Shown here one piece after another: positions 37,174 to 48,731 of a stretch of 64,000 bases of DNA. The stretch is taken from NCBI RefSeq assembly GCF_000002865.3, contig NW_001865068.1, forward strand, positions 248,357 through 312,356. Direction: 5' to 3'. This DNA is from Monosiga brevicollis MX1 (taxonomy: Eukaryota > Opisthokonta > Choanoflagellata > Craspedida > Salpingoecidae). Each line of letters opens with the position of its first letter. Positions within the stretch are counted from its first letter, which is position 1. Below the pieces are notes generated by a model that did no database searches, was not told where the DNA came from, and worked only from the letters and a program-made list of their open reading frames with translations. Both the position numbers and the translations under genes were made by a program.

Positions 37174-38949
37174 CTAGTCGTAATTGTTCACAAAGAAGCT
37201 GTGCGTGCGAATGCGGCCAATGTCGGGCCGTTGCTCTGGGTCCACCAACAGGCAGTGGGTGATAAGGTCCAAGACGTGGGCATCATCTATCAAGGTCTTG
37301 GGCCAGCTAGCCGTGATGACGTTGGCACGCCAGCGAGGATGCTCAGGCCGACCAAAAGGGAAGCTGCCAGTCCACAGGGTATATAGCAGGCAACCCAGCA
37401 TCCAGATGTCCACCTTATGTGTATAGCTGTCGATGCCGCTCACCATCTCTGGCGCCCAAAAGGCCTACCGTACCATCAGCCCCATGTGATTGCGCAGGCA
37501 GGTGTGCAAGCCAAGTAGCAAGAATCCAAGAGGTCACGATGAGCATCCCGATGAGCGTCCCGATGAGCGTCACAAGTCCAGACGATGGCGCAGGCAGAAC
37601 CGACATAGACCCACCGTTGTGCCAATACGCGTGGAGAAGCTGCCCAGATCGGGCGGCACAACGCGAGCGCAACCTACGCATAGCCCGTGACAGTCAAGGA
37701 AAAGCAGCGAGGCGGTGCAAGATCAGAACATCAGGGGTTCAGAGTGGCGTACCAAAGTCGGCAAGCACAGCCGTATCCATGTCGTTTGCTTGCTTGAGCA
37801 GGATCTAAGTGGAGGACATGGCGATCAGCAGCCGGCCCTGCCACAATGTATCGATGATCTGAATCAGATTGGTCTTGTGTGGGGGCGAGCGTACGTTTTC
37901 CAGCTTGAGATCGCGGTGGATAATGGCGTTTTCGTGCAAAATTTGCACCGCCAAAACGGTGCGCAGAAAAACGCGCTGCTTTTCGCTCTTTCTCAATGGC
38001 CCTCGCTCTGCGGGTGGCTGCACAACCAACTGGGCAAGCACAGCCGTGGTGTGGGTCAGGGCAAGAGCTCTTCAAGGTGTTTGTGTCAAAGATGCTCGCA
38101 TTTGCGCTGGGCGATCCACACCATCGTCAGGCCTAAAATCCAGGGACAGGAGGCTGGTCAGACCAGCTTACCTCGAGCAGATCGGTTTCGTAGCGCAGCA
38201 TGACAATGTACATGTCATCTTCATAGGGCGTATCTCGCCAGAAGATGTCATACATCTGAGGGGGGTGGGGCGCAAAATCCGTGCTCGCAAAAGATCAGTC
38301 TGAAGCGTGGGTACGGGTTTGTGCAACCAAGGGAAACCACACGCGACAAGACAACGGGTGTACTGATTGCACATAGTGACTGACCGAGCAAAAGAGGGGG
38401 CAGGACGCCACCCGGCGCAACATGTCTTGTTCGCGGCGTAGCTCAAGCCAGGGCGACTCGGGTCGACGAGGCAAATGTTCTCGTGCATGCTTCATGGGCA
38501 CCAAGATCAAGGTTGACGCATGAGCGAATCAAGCTTGTAGAGGATCGGGCATGGCATGCCAGCTTTACGAGGGGCTGTTTGTCGCACCTGGAAAGAGACA
38601 ACTTTTACGACGCAGGGCAAGTTGTCCGAGCGACGGACACAGCTACAAATGGGTCGGGGAGCCCAAGCGGTCAAAGTTCACAGTCAACTCAAAGTCTCAG
38701 TGCCAACAAAGCGTTGCGAGCGAGCAAATACTATGCGCAGGACCTGTAGACGCGTCCAAAGCCGCCATCATGCAACAGCTCTTGCTGCACGTATTTGGCC
38801 TTGAACTCCTCGACTGTATTGCATGGTACATTCAATGAGGCATGAGTCACCACGAACAGGCCCATCTCACTTTCCTTTTCGGAAGCTGATCGCTGCAAAG
38901 CCAAGCATAAGCAGGTGAATCCCGACGAAGACGTACGCGGCGTCGCCAT
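37174..38949 (-). CDS. Ser/Thr protein kinase, 328 aa
   Basis: Eight exons (38949-38744, 38642-38588, 38489-38385, 38255-38172, 38029-37895, 37804-37753, 37673-37615, 37464-37174) close in phase to 328 aa, essentially a kinase domain. The features in order are the Gly loop LLHDGGFGRVYR, the beta-3 lysine CVVKVV, an alpha-C helix with REQDML, the catalytic loop IIHRDLKLEN, DFGCARV, the activation segment GTTAFWAPEM, and VDIWMLGCLLYTLWTG. HRDLKxxN marks a Ser/Thr kinase. The subfamily was not recognised. An in-frame stretch before the second ATG (MGLFVV) contains tttgcag, so the true start could be there instead. It shares a 195-base divergent promoter with the PLXDC-like gene. Confidence 0.85.
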
Positions 38950-39144
38950 CTTCTCCGATGCGGTCAGTGCGCGCTCACACACTCGTCCACGCACGGGCAC
39001 ACGAGCACGCGCGCGCTCTCTCTCTCTCAAAAAAAAAAAAATAAATAAATTTAAATTCAAACATCGAGTTTATGTCTCAAATATTCAAGTTGATGTTCAT
39101 TCACAAGGGCGCTTTACGTTGTGTTCGTGTCGGTGTTTCGGTAG
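38950..39144. promoter_or_regulatory. Compact bidirectional promoter
   Basis: Only 195 bases separate the start codons of the Ser/Thr kinase (minus) and the PLXDC-like gene (plus). The interval contains a (CT)n patch, then an AT-rich core (aaaaataaataaatttaaat around 39035-39058) in otherwise GC-rich DNA. The right end (gtgtttcggtag) looks like a splice acceptor, which could mean a 5'-UTR intron. Confidence 0.5.
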
Positions 39145-42100
39145 ATGATGAAGGTGGTCGATTTGTGGACCACCGCTCGGACGCCGCGCGCGGGAGGCGG
39201 TCGGGGCATTGGGGCGGAGAGGATGGCTGCTGTGGGGCGAGGTGGGGTAGTTGGTTGGACAATACTGATGCTGTTGGCCCTTGCAGCTGGGGCACTGCCA
39301 GGTAAGGGGTGACTCGGGCTGCTTCTCGTTCTTGCCTGCTTGCTTGCTTGCTTGTGCCCAGCGCGTTTCGTGCCCCGACAATGTGCTCCGTCACGCTGAC
39401 GCACAACCCGTCGTTTGATCTTGGGGCCGCGCATGATTGTAGATCAGCAAAGTTTAACATGGCTCAAGGACCTGCATAGATCGCAGCTGGTATCGCCGAT
39501 GATGCGCCGCGACGAGTCGGTACGTGGAGTCAGAGCGTGGCTTGGCTCGCAGCTCATTTCAGCGCCGATCCTCACAACCGTGCGGCGAACTGGTCATTTT
39601 ATTGGGGGGAATTAGCGTGCCTTTTTCAATAGTTCGCACGACTATTACACCATGGCCCTTCAAAGCAATGCTGATGCCAATGACTATTGGCAGCAGCGCG
39701 ATGATTCGTGCGTCAGCTGGCTCGCAAATCCTTTGCTTAGCCGCGTTTGCGCGCGTGCTGCATCAATGGTCACAGACGCTTGAGCTGACCGGATCTGCCT
39801 ATTCTAGGTGGCACGCCATTCGCCTCGAGCGCCTCATGTACCTTGATGTGGATCTTCCTTTTGCTTTTCCTTTTTATGGAGTCAAGACCCATAGCGTGGC
39901 CATCACGAGCCTTGGTGAGCCTTGTCACCTTATCGCCATCTCGCCTTCTCGCCTTCTCGCCTCTCGCCCTTCTCAGCACAGCTCGTGTGTCGTGTGCAAT
40001 CATGCTTGAGATGTTTGCGAGCTCCAAGGGTCGTGCATTTGTCTTGCTGATCCCGTGTGCTCTGAACAGGCATGATCTCTATCGTGGATGGTGACTTGCC
40101 CCCCGTTGTCTCGGCCTATTTTGCTGGACCTCTGCATGCCGATTTCGCCCCCAGCAACACCACGACGGGCCCAAACGTGTATTATCGTTTGCACCGCGAC
40201 TACTTGGCGGTTCAATGGGTGAATATGGAGGTCTGTGCTAAACTGATCGCGAAGCGCATGGGTGCCAACCAAGGCTAGTGTCGCTCGAGCTCAAGGCCAG
40301 GGGCCCATGGCACGCATGCTCTTAGGTTCGAAATGGCACCACTTTTCTCGCCGGCCAGGTCTTTGAATTTCAAGCCATTCTTGAGCGAACGGGCTACATG
40401 CAGTTTTACTACAAATCAGTGCGCGGCGCTCCTTCCCTTTGCTTCGCCTCTTCCTTGACTGTGAATGTCGCTTGTGTGCGTCCCTACGTTCTCACCCTCG
40501 GTCGCAACTGAGCGGGCTTTCAGATTCCCGTCAATGTCAATCAGCTGCAAACTTCGATGCATTCGAGCGGCAACGTACCCGTTGAGGTGGGGACAATACG
40601 TAACGCTCACATATGTCACCCACTGGGAAGGGGGGAAGCTCTGTCTTTTACTAACCCCACCTTGGTCTGCTCCTGCCTGTGCCGCTTGTTCACATCTCGG
40701 CCTTGGCCTGTTCCAGGCTGGCCTACAAGATTCGTACAAGCGTGTCTATAGCATCAACGGCGAACGAGTGGAAGTCCACTATGAATATCACTCGGTTGTC
40801 ATTCCCAAAGCTCAGATCACTTCAGGCACTCTGGTGCTGCTCAACGCTTTACCTAGTGGGTGCCTGTCGTGTCCCCACTGTCATCATTGTACCCGGGCGA
40901 GGCGTGCACTCATCAGCCGTGTCGCCGCATTCAAAGCCTGCAACGAGTTGTCTAGTTGCCCCACTTGCCTTAATCACGCCACAGCCTTTAACTGCGTTTG
41001 GTGTCCAGGTTTGGAACGTTGCAGGTGCGTTTCAAAGCCCACATGTCGATCAGAGGCGATACCGGCGCACTCTGGCATCTTTCATCTGAAGGGCAGCTGA
41101 AAGCATCTCACCCTGATCCTGATCCTTCCAAAGTGACGGTGTGGACCGGTTTCGAAACGAATTCATAGGCCGTGGGTGCCCGGCAGAGGTGGGCTGTTTG
41201 AACTTCTTTTTTTTTTTTACCTTTTTTTTGGTGGGGGGAGCGGTTAATCATGCATGGCGAGCACATCACCATTTGCATCTACGGAGGCATTGATGGCGTT
41301 TAAGCTAGCCAAGATGACTCACGTGCTTGCAACTCAATGCCATCTGCCTTTTGACATCGAGGTTTGCAGGGCGTGAACTTGAACGGAAGCATCAACACTT
41401 GCCCTGCTCCACCTGAACGCCGTATGTTGGATGCTTGCCTCTGCTGCACTGGTATTCGGCGCTTCCCTTGCTCATGCCCGTCTTCATCTAGGCCTAGTGG
41501 AATATCAGTTCTCGTGGCCAGGCAGTGATTTTGGCCCCGATTGTGTGCTCTCCCTGGCGATTCGACTCGATGTCGATGTGGAGGAAATCCAAGGTACATC
41601 TTGGCAAAGGGCAAAGCTGACACCGAGCTGCTGATTGAGACACTCTTCCTGCAACCTTGGCCACTTTGCCAGCGGCACACTTGGCCCTCAAACCCTCGCT
41701 TGTGTTTCATCGACTGCAGATCTAACATTTGACGCTGCGGTGCACGAGGTAACCTTCAACATCAACGTCACCCGGCCTCAGGTGGACGCTTTCGAGGCAA
41801 TCCTGCTCCTGAATTCCAACCTCACCTGCGACGATGCAGCCGGCGCCCGCATGTCCTATCGCATCAATTCGGTTGAAACCACAATATTGGGTCGGTTGTT
41901 TGACGTGCTGGACAAGCCGCTGTTGCCCTATGCGCCCCAATCGGCCTTTTTCATCTGGCTGATATGATCTGATGGCTTCTTGTCACACAGAATCAGCTAC
42001 AACCAGTTCAAGCAGTCCCTGGTCGACGCTCAACGTTGTTCTGCTCAGTTGCGGCGTGGTCTTGGCCGTCATCATGCTGGCTCTTTTATTTGTCGTCATG

Positions 42101-42356
42101 CATGCTTACCGCAACCCAACATCACCGCTGGGTCAATTTGTCATCAGTCATCGCCGCTGCGCGGGTACGCTTTGGGCTTTGAGCCTCATTGGAATCAGTT
42201 TTTGTTGAAAGCTCATGCTCTCCTGTCTTATTTATCTGCGTCTCGCATGCAGCATGCTGTGGATCCAGGGAAAACGAAGAACCCGCCGCTCTTCGGCATG
42301 AGGATCGAGAGGCTTTGCAGCCTGAATTGGACGAAGTGGATGAGCAAGAAGTTTGA
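39145..42356 (+). CDS. PLXDC/TEM7-like transmembrane protein
   Basis: At least ten exons; the first are 39145-39301, 39443-39519, 39616-39707 and about 39809-39915. A signal-anchor-like segment (VVGWTILMLLALAAGALP) starts the protein. Matches to animal PLXDC1/2 follow in order: SHDYYTMAL, LPFAFPFYGVKTHSVAITS, ALVVQW-like YLAVQWVNME, the filter FEFQAILERTGYMQFYYKS, IPVNVNQL, AGLQDSYKRV, VHYEYHSVVI and a PSI module (CPTCLNHATAFNCVWCPG). A transmembrane helix (VVLAVIMLALLFVVM) is followed by a short acidic cytoplasmic tail ending DEVDEQEV. In animals PLXDC proteins are cell-surface receptors (PEDF, nidogen or cortactin binding reported). The role here is unknown. The exons between the PSI module and the TM (about 41040-41970) are less certain. 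Confidence 0.88.
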
Positions 42357-42647
42357 ACCGCCTTTCAAAACAAATCTGGCCCTACAGTGTTATATGCTGC
42401 TGGACCAGTGTGATTTTGACATTGTACGCCATTGCCAAGCTCTGAGCCGTGCCGGCATGATATGCATGATCCTGGTCTTTCCATCAGTTTCCGTCATTGG
42501 CGATCATCCAAGGCCACCGTTTAATAGTGAATTTGATACAGGATGGTCCTGGACATGGGTTTGACTCGTTGCAGCATGCGTATGGACTGACAGACATCTG
42601 GATGTCGATGGCTCGGCCAATCAATCCCATTTAGCCTACACAAGCAC
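42357..42647. other. Short convergent spacer
   Basis: About 290 bases separate the stop codons of the PLXDC-like gene and CTR9. It holds no recognisable repeat or exon. Confidence 0.5.
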
Positions 42648-45600
42648 CTAATCCTCTTCATCTTGTAGTGGGTCATGATCCGCGGTCCGAGCTCGGTTGG
42701 CCTGCAAAACATACAAAATGAGGTCGAGGCAGAGCAAGAGCTCCATCACACTATTTCACACACAAACACAAATGCACAAGCACAAGCATTTGCGCACGCA
42801 CCCGCATCTGAGCCAGGGCTTCGTTGGCAGCAACCATGTCATCATCGTCGTCGCTATCCGACAAGACAATGTCACTGGATTTGAAGCGGCCGTTGCTTGA
42901 CTCGGTAGCTGCAGCGGCCGCTTCCTCCTCATCACGCTCCATGGCAGCAGCCGAGCGTGCGGCCACCTTCGCACGACGGCGACGCGCACTTTGTTGTTTC
43001 TTCTTCTTGGGTTTGGGAGTTGCCTCGTCGCCCTCGTTGCCATCGCTGCGCGCCCCTTCTTCTCCCTCTTCTTCACTATCACTGACGCCCTGATCATCGA
43101 TAAACTGCTCGTCCTGCTTTGTGCGCTTGGCACGCGGCATCTTCACGTGCTCCTCCGTAATGTTCTTCAGATCACGCTTCTCCTCCTCGAATTGTTGGAT
43201 TTGAATGCGCAGACGCTAAAAAGGTTAGGGGTGCGCGGAACCACATCGTACAGGGTGTGAGGACGGCAGGCATGAGCAGGACTGACAAGATTGGGTACGG
43301 CCTGACCTCTTCAGCCTCTTCTTGCGCCTGGCGCTGCGCCTCTTCCTGTTGGCGTCGAAGCTCCTCGGCCTCGAGACGTTTCGCACGCTTCTCTTCCTGA
43401 CGGAGGCGCTCCTCCTCTTCTGCACGAACGGTACGCTCGCGCAAGCCCACGAGCTGCTGCAAAATATCACGGCAGCCTTGCTTGCCCTATACGCAAACGT
43501 TGGAATGCCGCATCAAAAACTGGCCAAGACATGGCTACTGTCAGTCACGGCCAATGCTGCCGCATTGAACCAACCGTTTCTGCACGCCGGAAGTTGTAGC
43601 GCACGCGCTTTTCTGGTTTACCGAGGCGAATGAACTGCTCCTCAGCCATGCTGCAATGAAATGCCACAGGATCTGCATGAGAACCAGGAGCAGTCGTGCA
43701 TCGCAATTGGAAGCAATACATCACATGTGCACGGCTTGGCGGTACGCACCGAAGCAACCGTTCACAGCGGTCCACCTGAGCCACGCGGAGGTTGTGAGTC
43801 GCATCAATGGTAATTTTGGAGACCTGCAGCTGACACATGGCCAAATTGAACCAGTGGCGATCCTCTGTGGGCTCCAGATGCACAAGCTTTTGGCTTGTTT
43901 TCATGGCATCGTGGTACAGGCCGGCCTTGTACTCTGCCCGCATGAGGTAAGAGAGGATGTCGGTGTCCCTGTTGTGGAAAAACCGCGACAGGACGGCCTT
44001 GTACAGCTGGATAGCCTCCATGAAGCTCTCCTGCTTGACGTAGAGATGGGCCAAATTGGTCCAGATTTGGGCCGCACGACGATCCGTGCCGACAGCCTCG
44101 CGAACCTGCAGCAAAATGTCCTTGGACGCCGAATATTCATCATCGAGAGCGAGGACGCAGGCAATGCCGTTGGCGGCATAGATGTTGTGGCTGTCAGCAC
44201 GCAAAACTTTTTCGTAGCGTTGACGAGCCGCATGGCGGTCCATGCCTGGCTTTTTGTGACCATCATTTGCCAAGCAAATGTTGGCCAAGCACATTTCGCT
44301 GTAGCCATCCTGCAGCAGATGGACAAAGGATGGTGCGTTTGAGACAAGCGAAGTGACACGAATGCCCCAAGAAGCACCAGTACAATCCCAAGTCTGCCTT
44401 ACAAGCTGATTTCCAGCGCGCTGGCGGAGGCGCTTCAAGATGTCTTGAGCGGGGCCATATTGTTTTTGCATCATGAGCAGGCTCGCCTTGAGTGACCAAG
44501 CCCGTGTGTCTTTCTGTGGAAAGGAGGTGGCTTGAGCAAATGCGGTGGTGGCCGGGTGCAAGAGAACACGTCGACAAAGCAAAGCGGGTATGCAACTGAA
44601 ACAGGGCGCACCTCCTTAAAGTGCAGCACATCGTCGTAGTACTGCTTGGCATTGAGAAAATCGCCGCGTTCGCGGGCAATAGTGCCAAGCCGGAGGTAGC
44701 CTGTAAGGTGACGGTCAATCCCCCACAAGAAAAACAAAAAAAAAAAAAAGAACAAAAAAGGTTAGCAATGAATACACCCCCTCCCCGGTGAAATGAAATG
44801 TGCCTCCTGTGTTTTTTTTCCCTTTCTGCACAACAGCCGTTGGGTCGAGATAGCAGAGCAGGCCCAGTGCAGATCAAGCCACGCACAATCCACATAGGCT
44901 GGGTGCTCCTTGAGAAGCTGCTTGTAGATGATGATCGCCTCGTTGATGCGATTCGTGGCTTCCATGGTGCGCGCCAAATTATATTGAATGGTAACGCCAA
45001 GCGCTTGTCCATCCTGCAAAAGACGAGGCGTGGGGTCAGCAAGGCCCGTTGCAGTTGTGGAAGATGGTCAGGTCACTTCAGCCCAAAACACCTACCGTGG
45101 CCTCGTCAGCTTGTTGACGCATGTTTTCTGTCATGATGAAAGCATCTCGAAAGGCAGCCTGCATGGCGGTCGCGTGGACACAAAATGTGCAATTTTAGCA
45201 GGGTCAGCGCTGTCTACTGTGCCATTGTCGAACGGCAGGCCGGGCATTGAGTTGGGGGAAAAAAATATGCCCACACCTCTGCTTTGTCGTAGCGCTCGAC
45301 GAGAAAGTAAACGGCGCCAAGGTTATTCTTGAGCTCTGGTGTGACCTGAGAAGCAGCCACGGCTTCAAGGTCCTTGATAGCCCGCTCATACAACTCGACG
45401 GCTTGGGCTGGTTCCTCAGCCTCGTGCAGCATGGCCAACTCGATCCAGGCCTCGATGTCAAAAGGTCGCAGCGTGGTGATTTGCTGGAAGAGACTCTTTG
45501 CCTTGTTTCGCTGTGTTCGCGAGTCCTGCTGGGCGTATAACGAGGCCAGAACTTTCATGCTCTCATAGTTGCCCGGCTATGTGGTCATGATTAGCATGAG

Positions 45601-47893
45601 CAAGTTGAGCAACGTAGAGACCAAGCAGACAATAAACAAACGATTTGAAAGACAAATGCTGCCGGTAGAGAAGAAGCCGAAATCGGGCGCGGGGCGGTGC
45701 GCGGTGGAAAAACTAGCTGGCTGCTCACCTGATGCTTGTAAACAATCTCCATGTGCTCGATGGCCTAAAGCATCGAGTCAACATGAGGCGAGCGAGGTGT
45801 GAAATGACAAGTCCACATACACGTCTCTGGTTACAGCCAGCTCGTGAAAGCACATCTGGGTCATTGGCCGACACTCATCACATTGGGCTAACCTTGTCGT
45901 ATTTACGCTTTTCAATGTAGAGCTGAGCCACGCCGAAATGGGGAAGCACAAAGGCCGGATCTTCATGCACGGCCTTGTAGTAGTGCTTGAAGGCTTCATC
46001 ATAGTTCTCCTAAGGTTTTGTGGCAGGTGTAGCCCCGGGCAGGCAGTGAGCTGTTTTGTCAAGAACCGTGGAGACCCAGAGACCCAACTTGGTCATGGCA
46101 CGCACTTGGATGTGATAGACGCGGGCCATGTGAAACATGGTCTCAGCTCGTTGGGCCGCGGTTGGGCGACAGTTTTGCGCGTGGCGACTCAAGCTTAACA
46201 CCTTGTCATACGCCTGCAACAAAGGGTGTCATGCATGAGCAAGCACCTTGACTTCGGGGTGGGGTGGGGCGAGCAAGCGGCCACCAGAGGCAATGCACCT
46301 ACGCCCTTGATGAAGAAGAGATTAGCTAGATGGTTGAGAATATTGGGGTTGTTGTTGTCGAGACTGTAAGCCTCTTTCAACAGCTTCTTGCCTTCAGCAA
46401 GCGAAGAGTCCTATCCCAAGCACCGCCCAGCCAGCAGCGAGAAGCATGAGGGAGGTGCGGGGCGAAAGCTGGACCATCAAGAGCAACACAGGGAAAACTA
46501 AAGGTAACCAGGCCAAACTAATAAGAATGGGGGACAAACAAACCTCGGCCTTGTTCATTTCCAGAACGGCGGTGGCCACGAGAGCGGTGACATTGTGAGG
46601 CTCAAGTTCGAGCACACGAGCAAAGGCCGCCGTGGCTTGGTCGAGACGCCCAAGCTGGGCCAAACACAATGCAATGGCAACGCGAATGCCCACGGGGCAG
46701 TCGGGTCGGTCGCCAAGTACGGCACGGAAATGTTGCAAAGCATCCTCGTACTTGCCCTGCATGTAATCAACGCGGGCCACACCTGGTGCCACGACACGTG
46801 ATGCGAGACAAAGGCACAATCCACGGTCAGCGACGTGGTGGGGCGGGGGCGTGATTCTGCAGGCTTGTCAAGCCTTCAAAGCACCCAGGGCGCGTAAGCA
46901 AAGAGGCATACCGATGCGGGCAATCGAGTCACGGGTGTCCTCGGTGAGAACAATGTCAAACAGGACGCGAGCGTCTTTCAGATCCTTATCGCGAGCTTTC
47001 TGCTCGGCACGGCCAGTGCGGTCTTCAGCATCCATGAGCTTCAAGTAGGCTTCATGCAAATTGTTGGCTTTGTTGGCCTTGACTTGCTTGCCCTTGGTGA
47101 TCAGCTGACGGGCGCGATTCTTGAGACTATTGCGCTTGGCTGGGTCGGAGGTTTCCTTTGCTTGCTACAAGAAATCCCAGAACATCAAGAGCATCAGACA
47201 TTGTGTCAGGCAGAGCACAGGGGCGCGAAGAATGGGCGCAAACCGACCTCCATGAGGAAAGCACTGAAAAGTGCCCAGAGCTTGCCAGAGTTGTCACGGT
47301 GCTGGCGCCGCTTCTCGCGGTCCTCTACCGAAGACGTATCACATGCACGGCCAATCAGGCGTGAGTTGAAAAGCTCAGCGCAAAGGAGGAGGGAAGAGTA
47401 GTATGGGACAGGTACCTGGGATTTTGATGTCACTGTCGATAGCAACTTGGCAGAGCTGTTCAAACTCATCCCACTTGCTTTGGCGCCGATAGTGGTCCTG
47501 CAAAATAGAGCGGGATTGTTGGTACCGTGCGTGAACGGGGAGGAACGCACATCAGCAGCGCCTGGGAGAAAATTCACTCATTCACTCTTAAAACTGCTCT
47601 GTCGAATGAAACGAATGAAATCTCATGACCCACAATAATCTCAAGCCAGATACCCAGCTCAGGCTTTTCCGTGGTGAGGAGCAGAATGACATCGCCGACA
47701 TCTTGCAGTTGGTCCGGGTCCAAATCAATCGTCTACACCGAGGTGGCCGAGCATGAATGGCCATGAGTTGGCCCCATCGCGGCGCAGTGGCCCAGCAACG
47801 CCTTGAGCCGAATCCATGATAAAAGGCAGTACATACAGCGCCATCCTGGCAGGGGACCTCGATCACCCGACGATAGTCCTCCTCAGTATCCAT
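42648..47893 (-). CDS. CTR9: CTR9, TPR subunit of the PAF1 complex
   Basis: A many-exon gene on the minus strand, from the ATG at 47893 (DTEEDYRRVIEVP) to the stop at 42648. Successive exons encode TPR repeats that align in order with animal CTR9: YMQGKYEDALQHFRAV, NPNILNHLANLFFIKG, ILASLYAQQD-like LASLYAQQDSRTQRNKAKSL, IEAWIELAMLHE, LKNNLGAVYFLVERYDKAE, NRINEAIIIYKQLLKEHPAY, NIYAANGIACVLALDDEY, TNLAHLYVKQESF, and ALYKAVLSRF-like. A charged coiled coil (RRQQEEAQRQAQEEAE) and an acidic/basic tail (DSEEEGEEGARSDGNEGDE, DSDDDDD) follow. PAF1C promotes RNA polymerase II elongation and histone H2B/H3 modification. Very short introns of about 80-150 bases separate the exons, many in the same places as TPR boundaries. 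I did not fix every splice site. Confidence 0.93.
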
Positions 47894-48278
47894 CCTGACT
47901 GGTCAGTTTGAACCAGCGAGGCCCCGGCGTGGACAGTAGATCAACCGAGCGACCGAGCGGCGATGAAAAGGCAAACCTGCCACCCTTACCAACCACCAGC
48001 TACACCAGCAGCCAGCTTTGTTGCCGCTCTAAAAAGCGCAGGGCCCAAGAAGAAGCAGCAGAAGGGAAAAAGAGGAAGAGAGAGGTCACGACACCGACAC
48101 CGAGCGCGGGGTCTCGCTCGCTCAAACTGTGAGAGAGAGCGAGAGAGCGAGAGAGCGAGGAACAACAACCCCCCCCCCCAGTGAAGATGTATACAACAGG
48201 TGTTGCTCACAAAAATTTTAATCTTAATTGACTACCTTGGAATTTAATAGCGAGAGAGAGAAGAGAGGAGAGAGAGAG

Positions 48279-48311
<33 letters not shown>

Positions 48312-48731
48312 NNNNNNNNNNNNNNNNNNNNNNNNNNNNNNNNNNNNNNNNNNNNNNNNNNNNNNNNNNNNNNNNNNNNNNNNNNNNNNNNNNNNNNNNN
48401 NNNNNNNNNNNNNNNNNNNNNNNNNNNNNNNNNNNNNNNNNNNNNNNNNNNNNNNNNNNNNNNNNNNNNNNNNNNNNNNNNNNNNNNNNNNNNNNNNNNN
48501 NNNNNNNNNNNNNNNNNNNNNNNNNNNNNNNNNNNNNNNNNNNNNNNNNNNNNNNNNNNNNNNNNNNNNNNNNNNGGGGGGGGGGGGGGGGGGTTGGGGC
48601 ATTGAATACAGTTCGGTTCTCAAGCTGAAAAGGGAGCGAGCGCGGGTTGTCCTGGCATCGTGGCGATCGGACCAAGGCCTGGACGCCGCCTGCGGCATAG
48701 CTCGGCGCCTGGAGGTGCCTCAACGAAAAAG
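47894..48731. repeat. Divergent spacer with (GA)n/(GT)n and assembly gap
   Basis: The spacer between CTR9 and TMEM104 starts contains (GAGC)-type repeats (48121-48160), (GA)n/(GT)n at about 48250-48311, and 264 Ns (48312-48575). A poly-G run of about 18 follows (48576-48593). Opposite-strand repeat purity at the gap suggests the true length is unknown. Confidence 0.85.
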
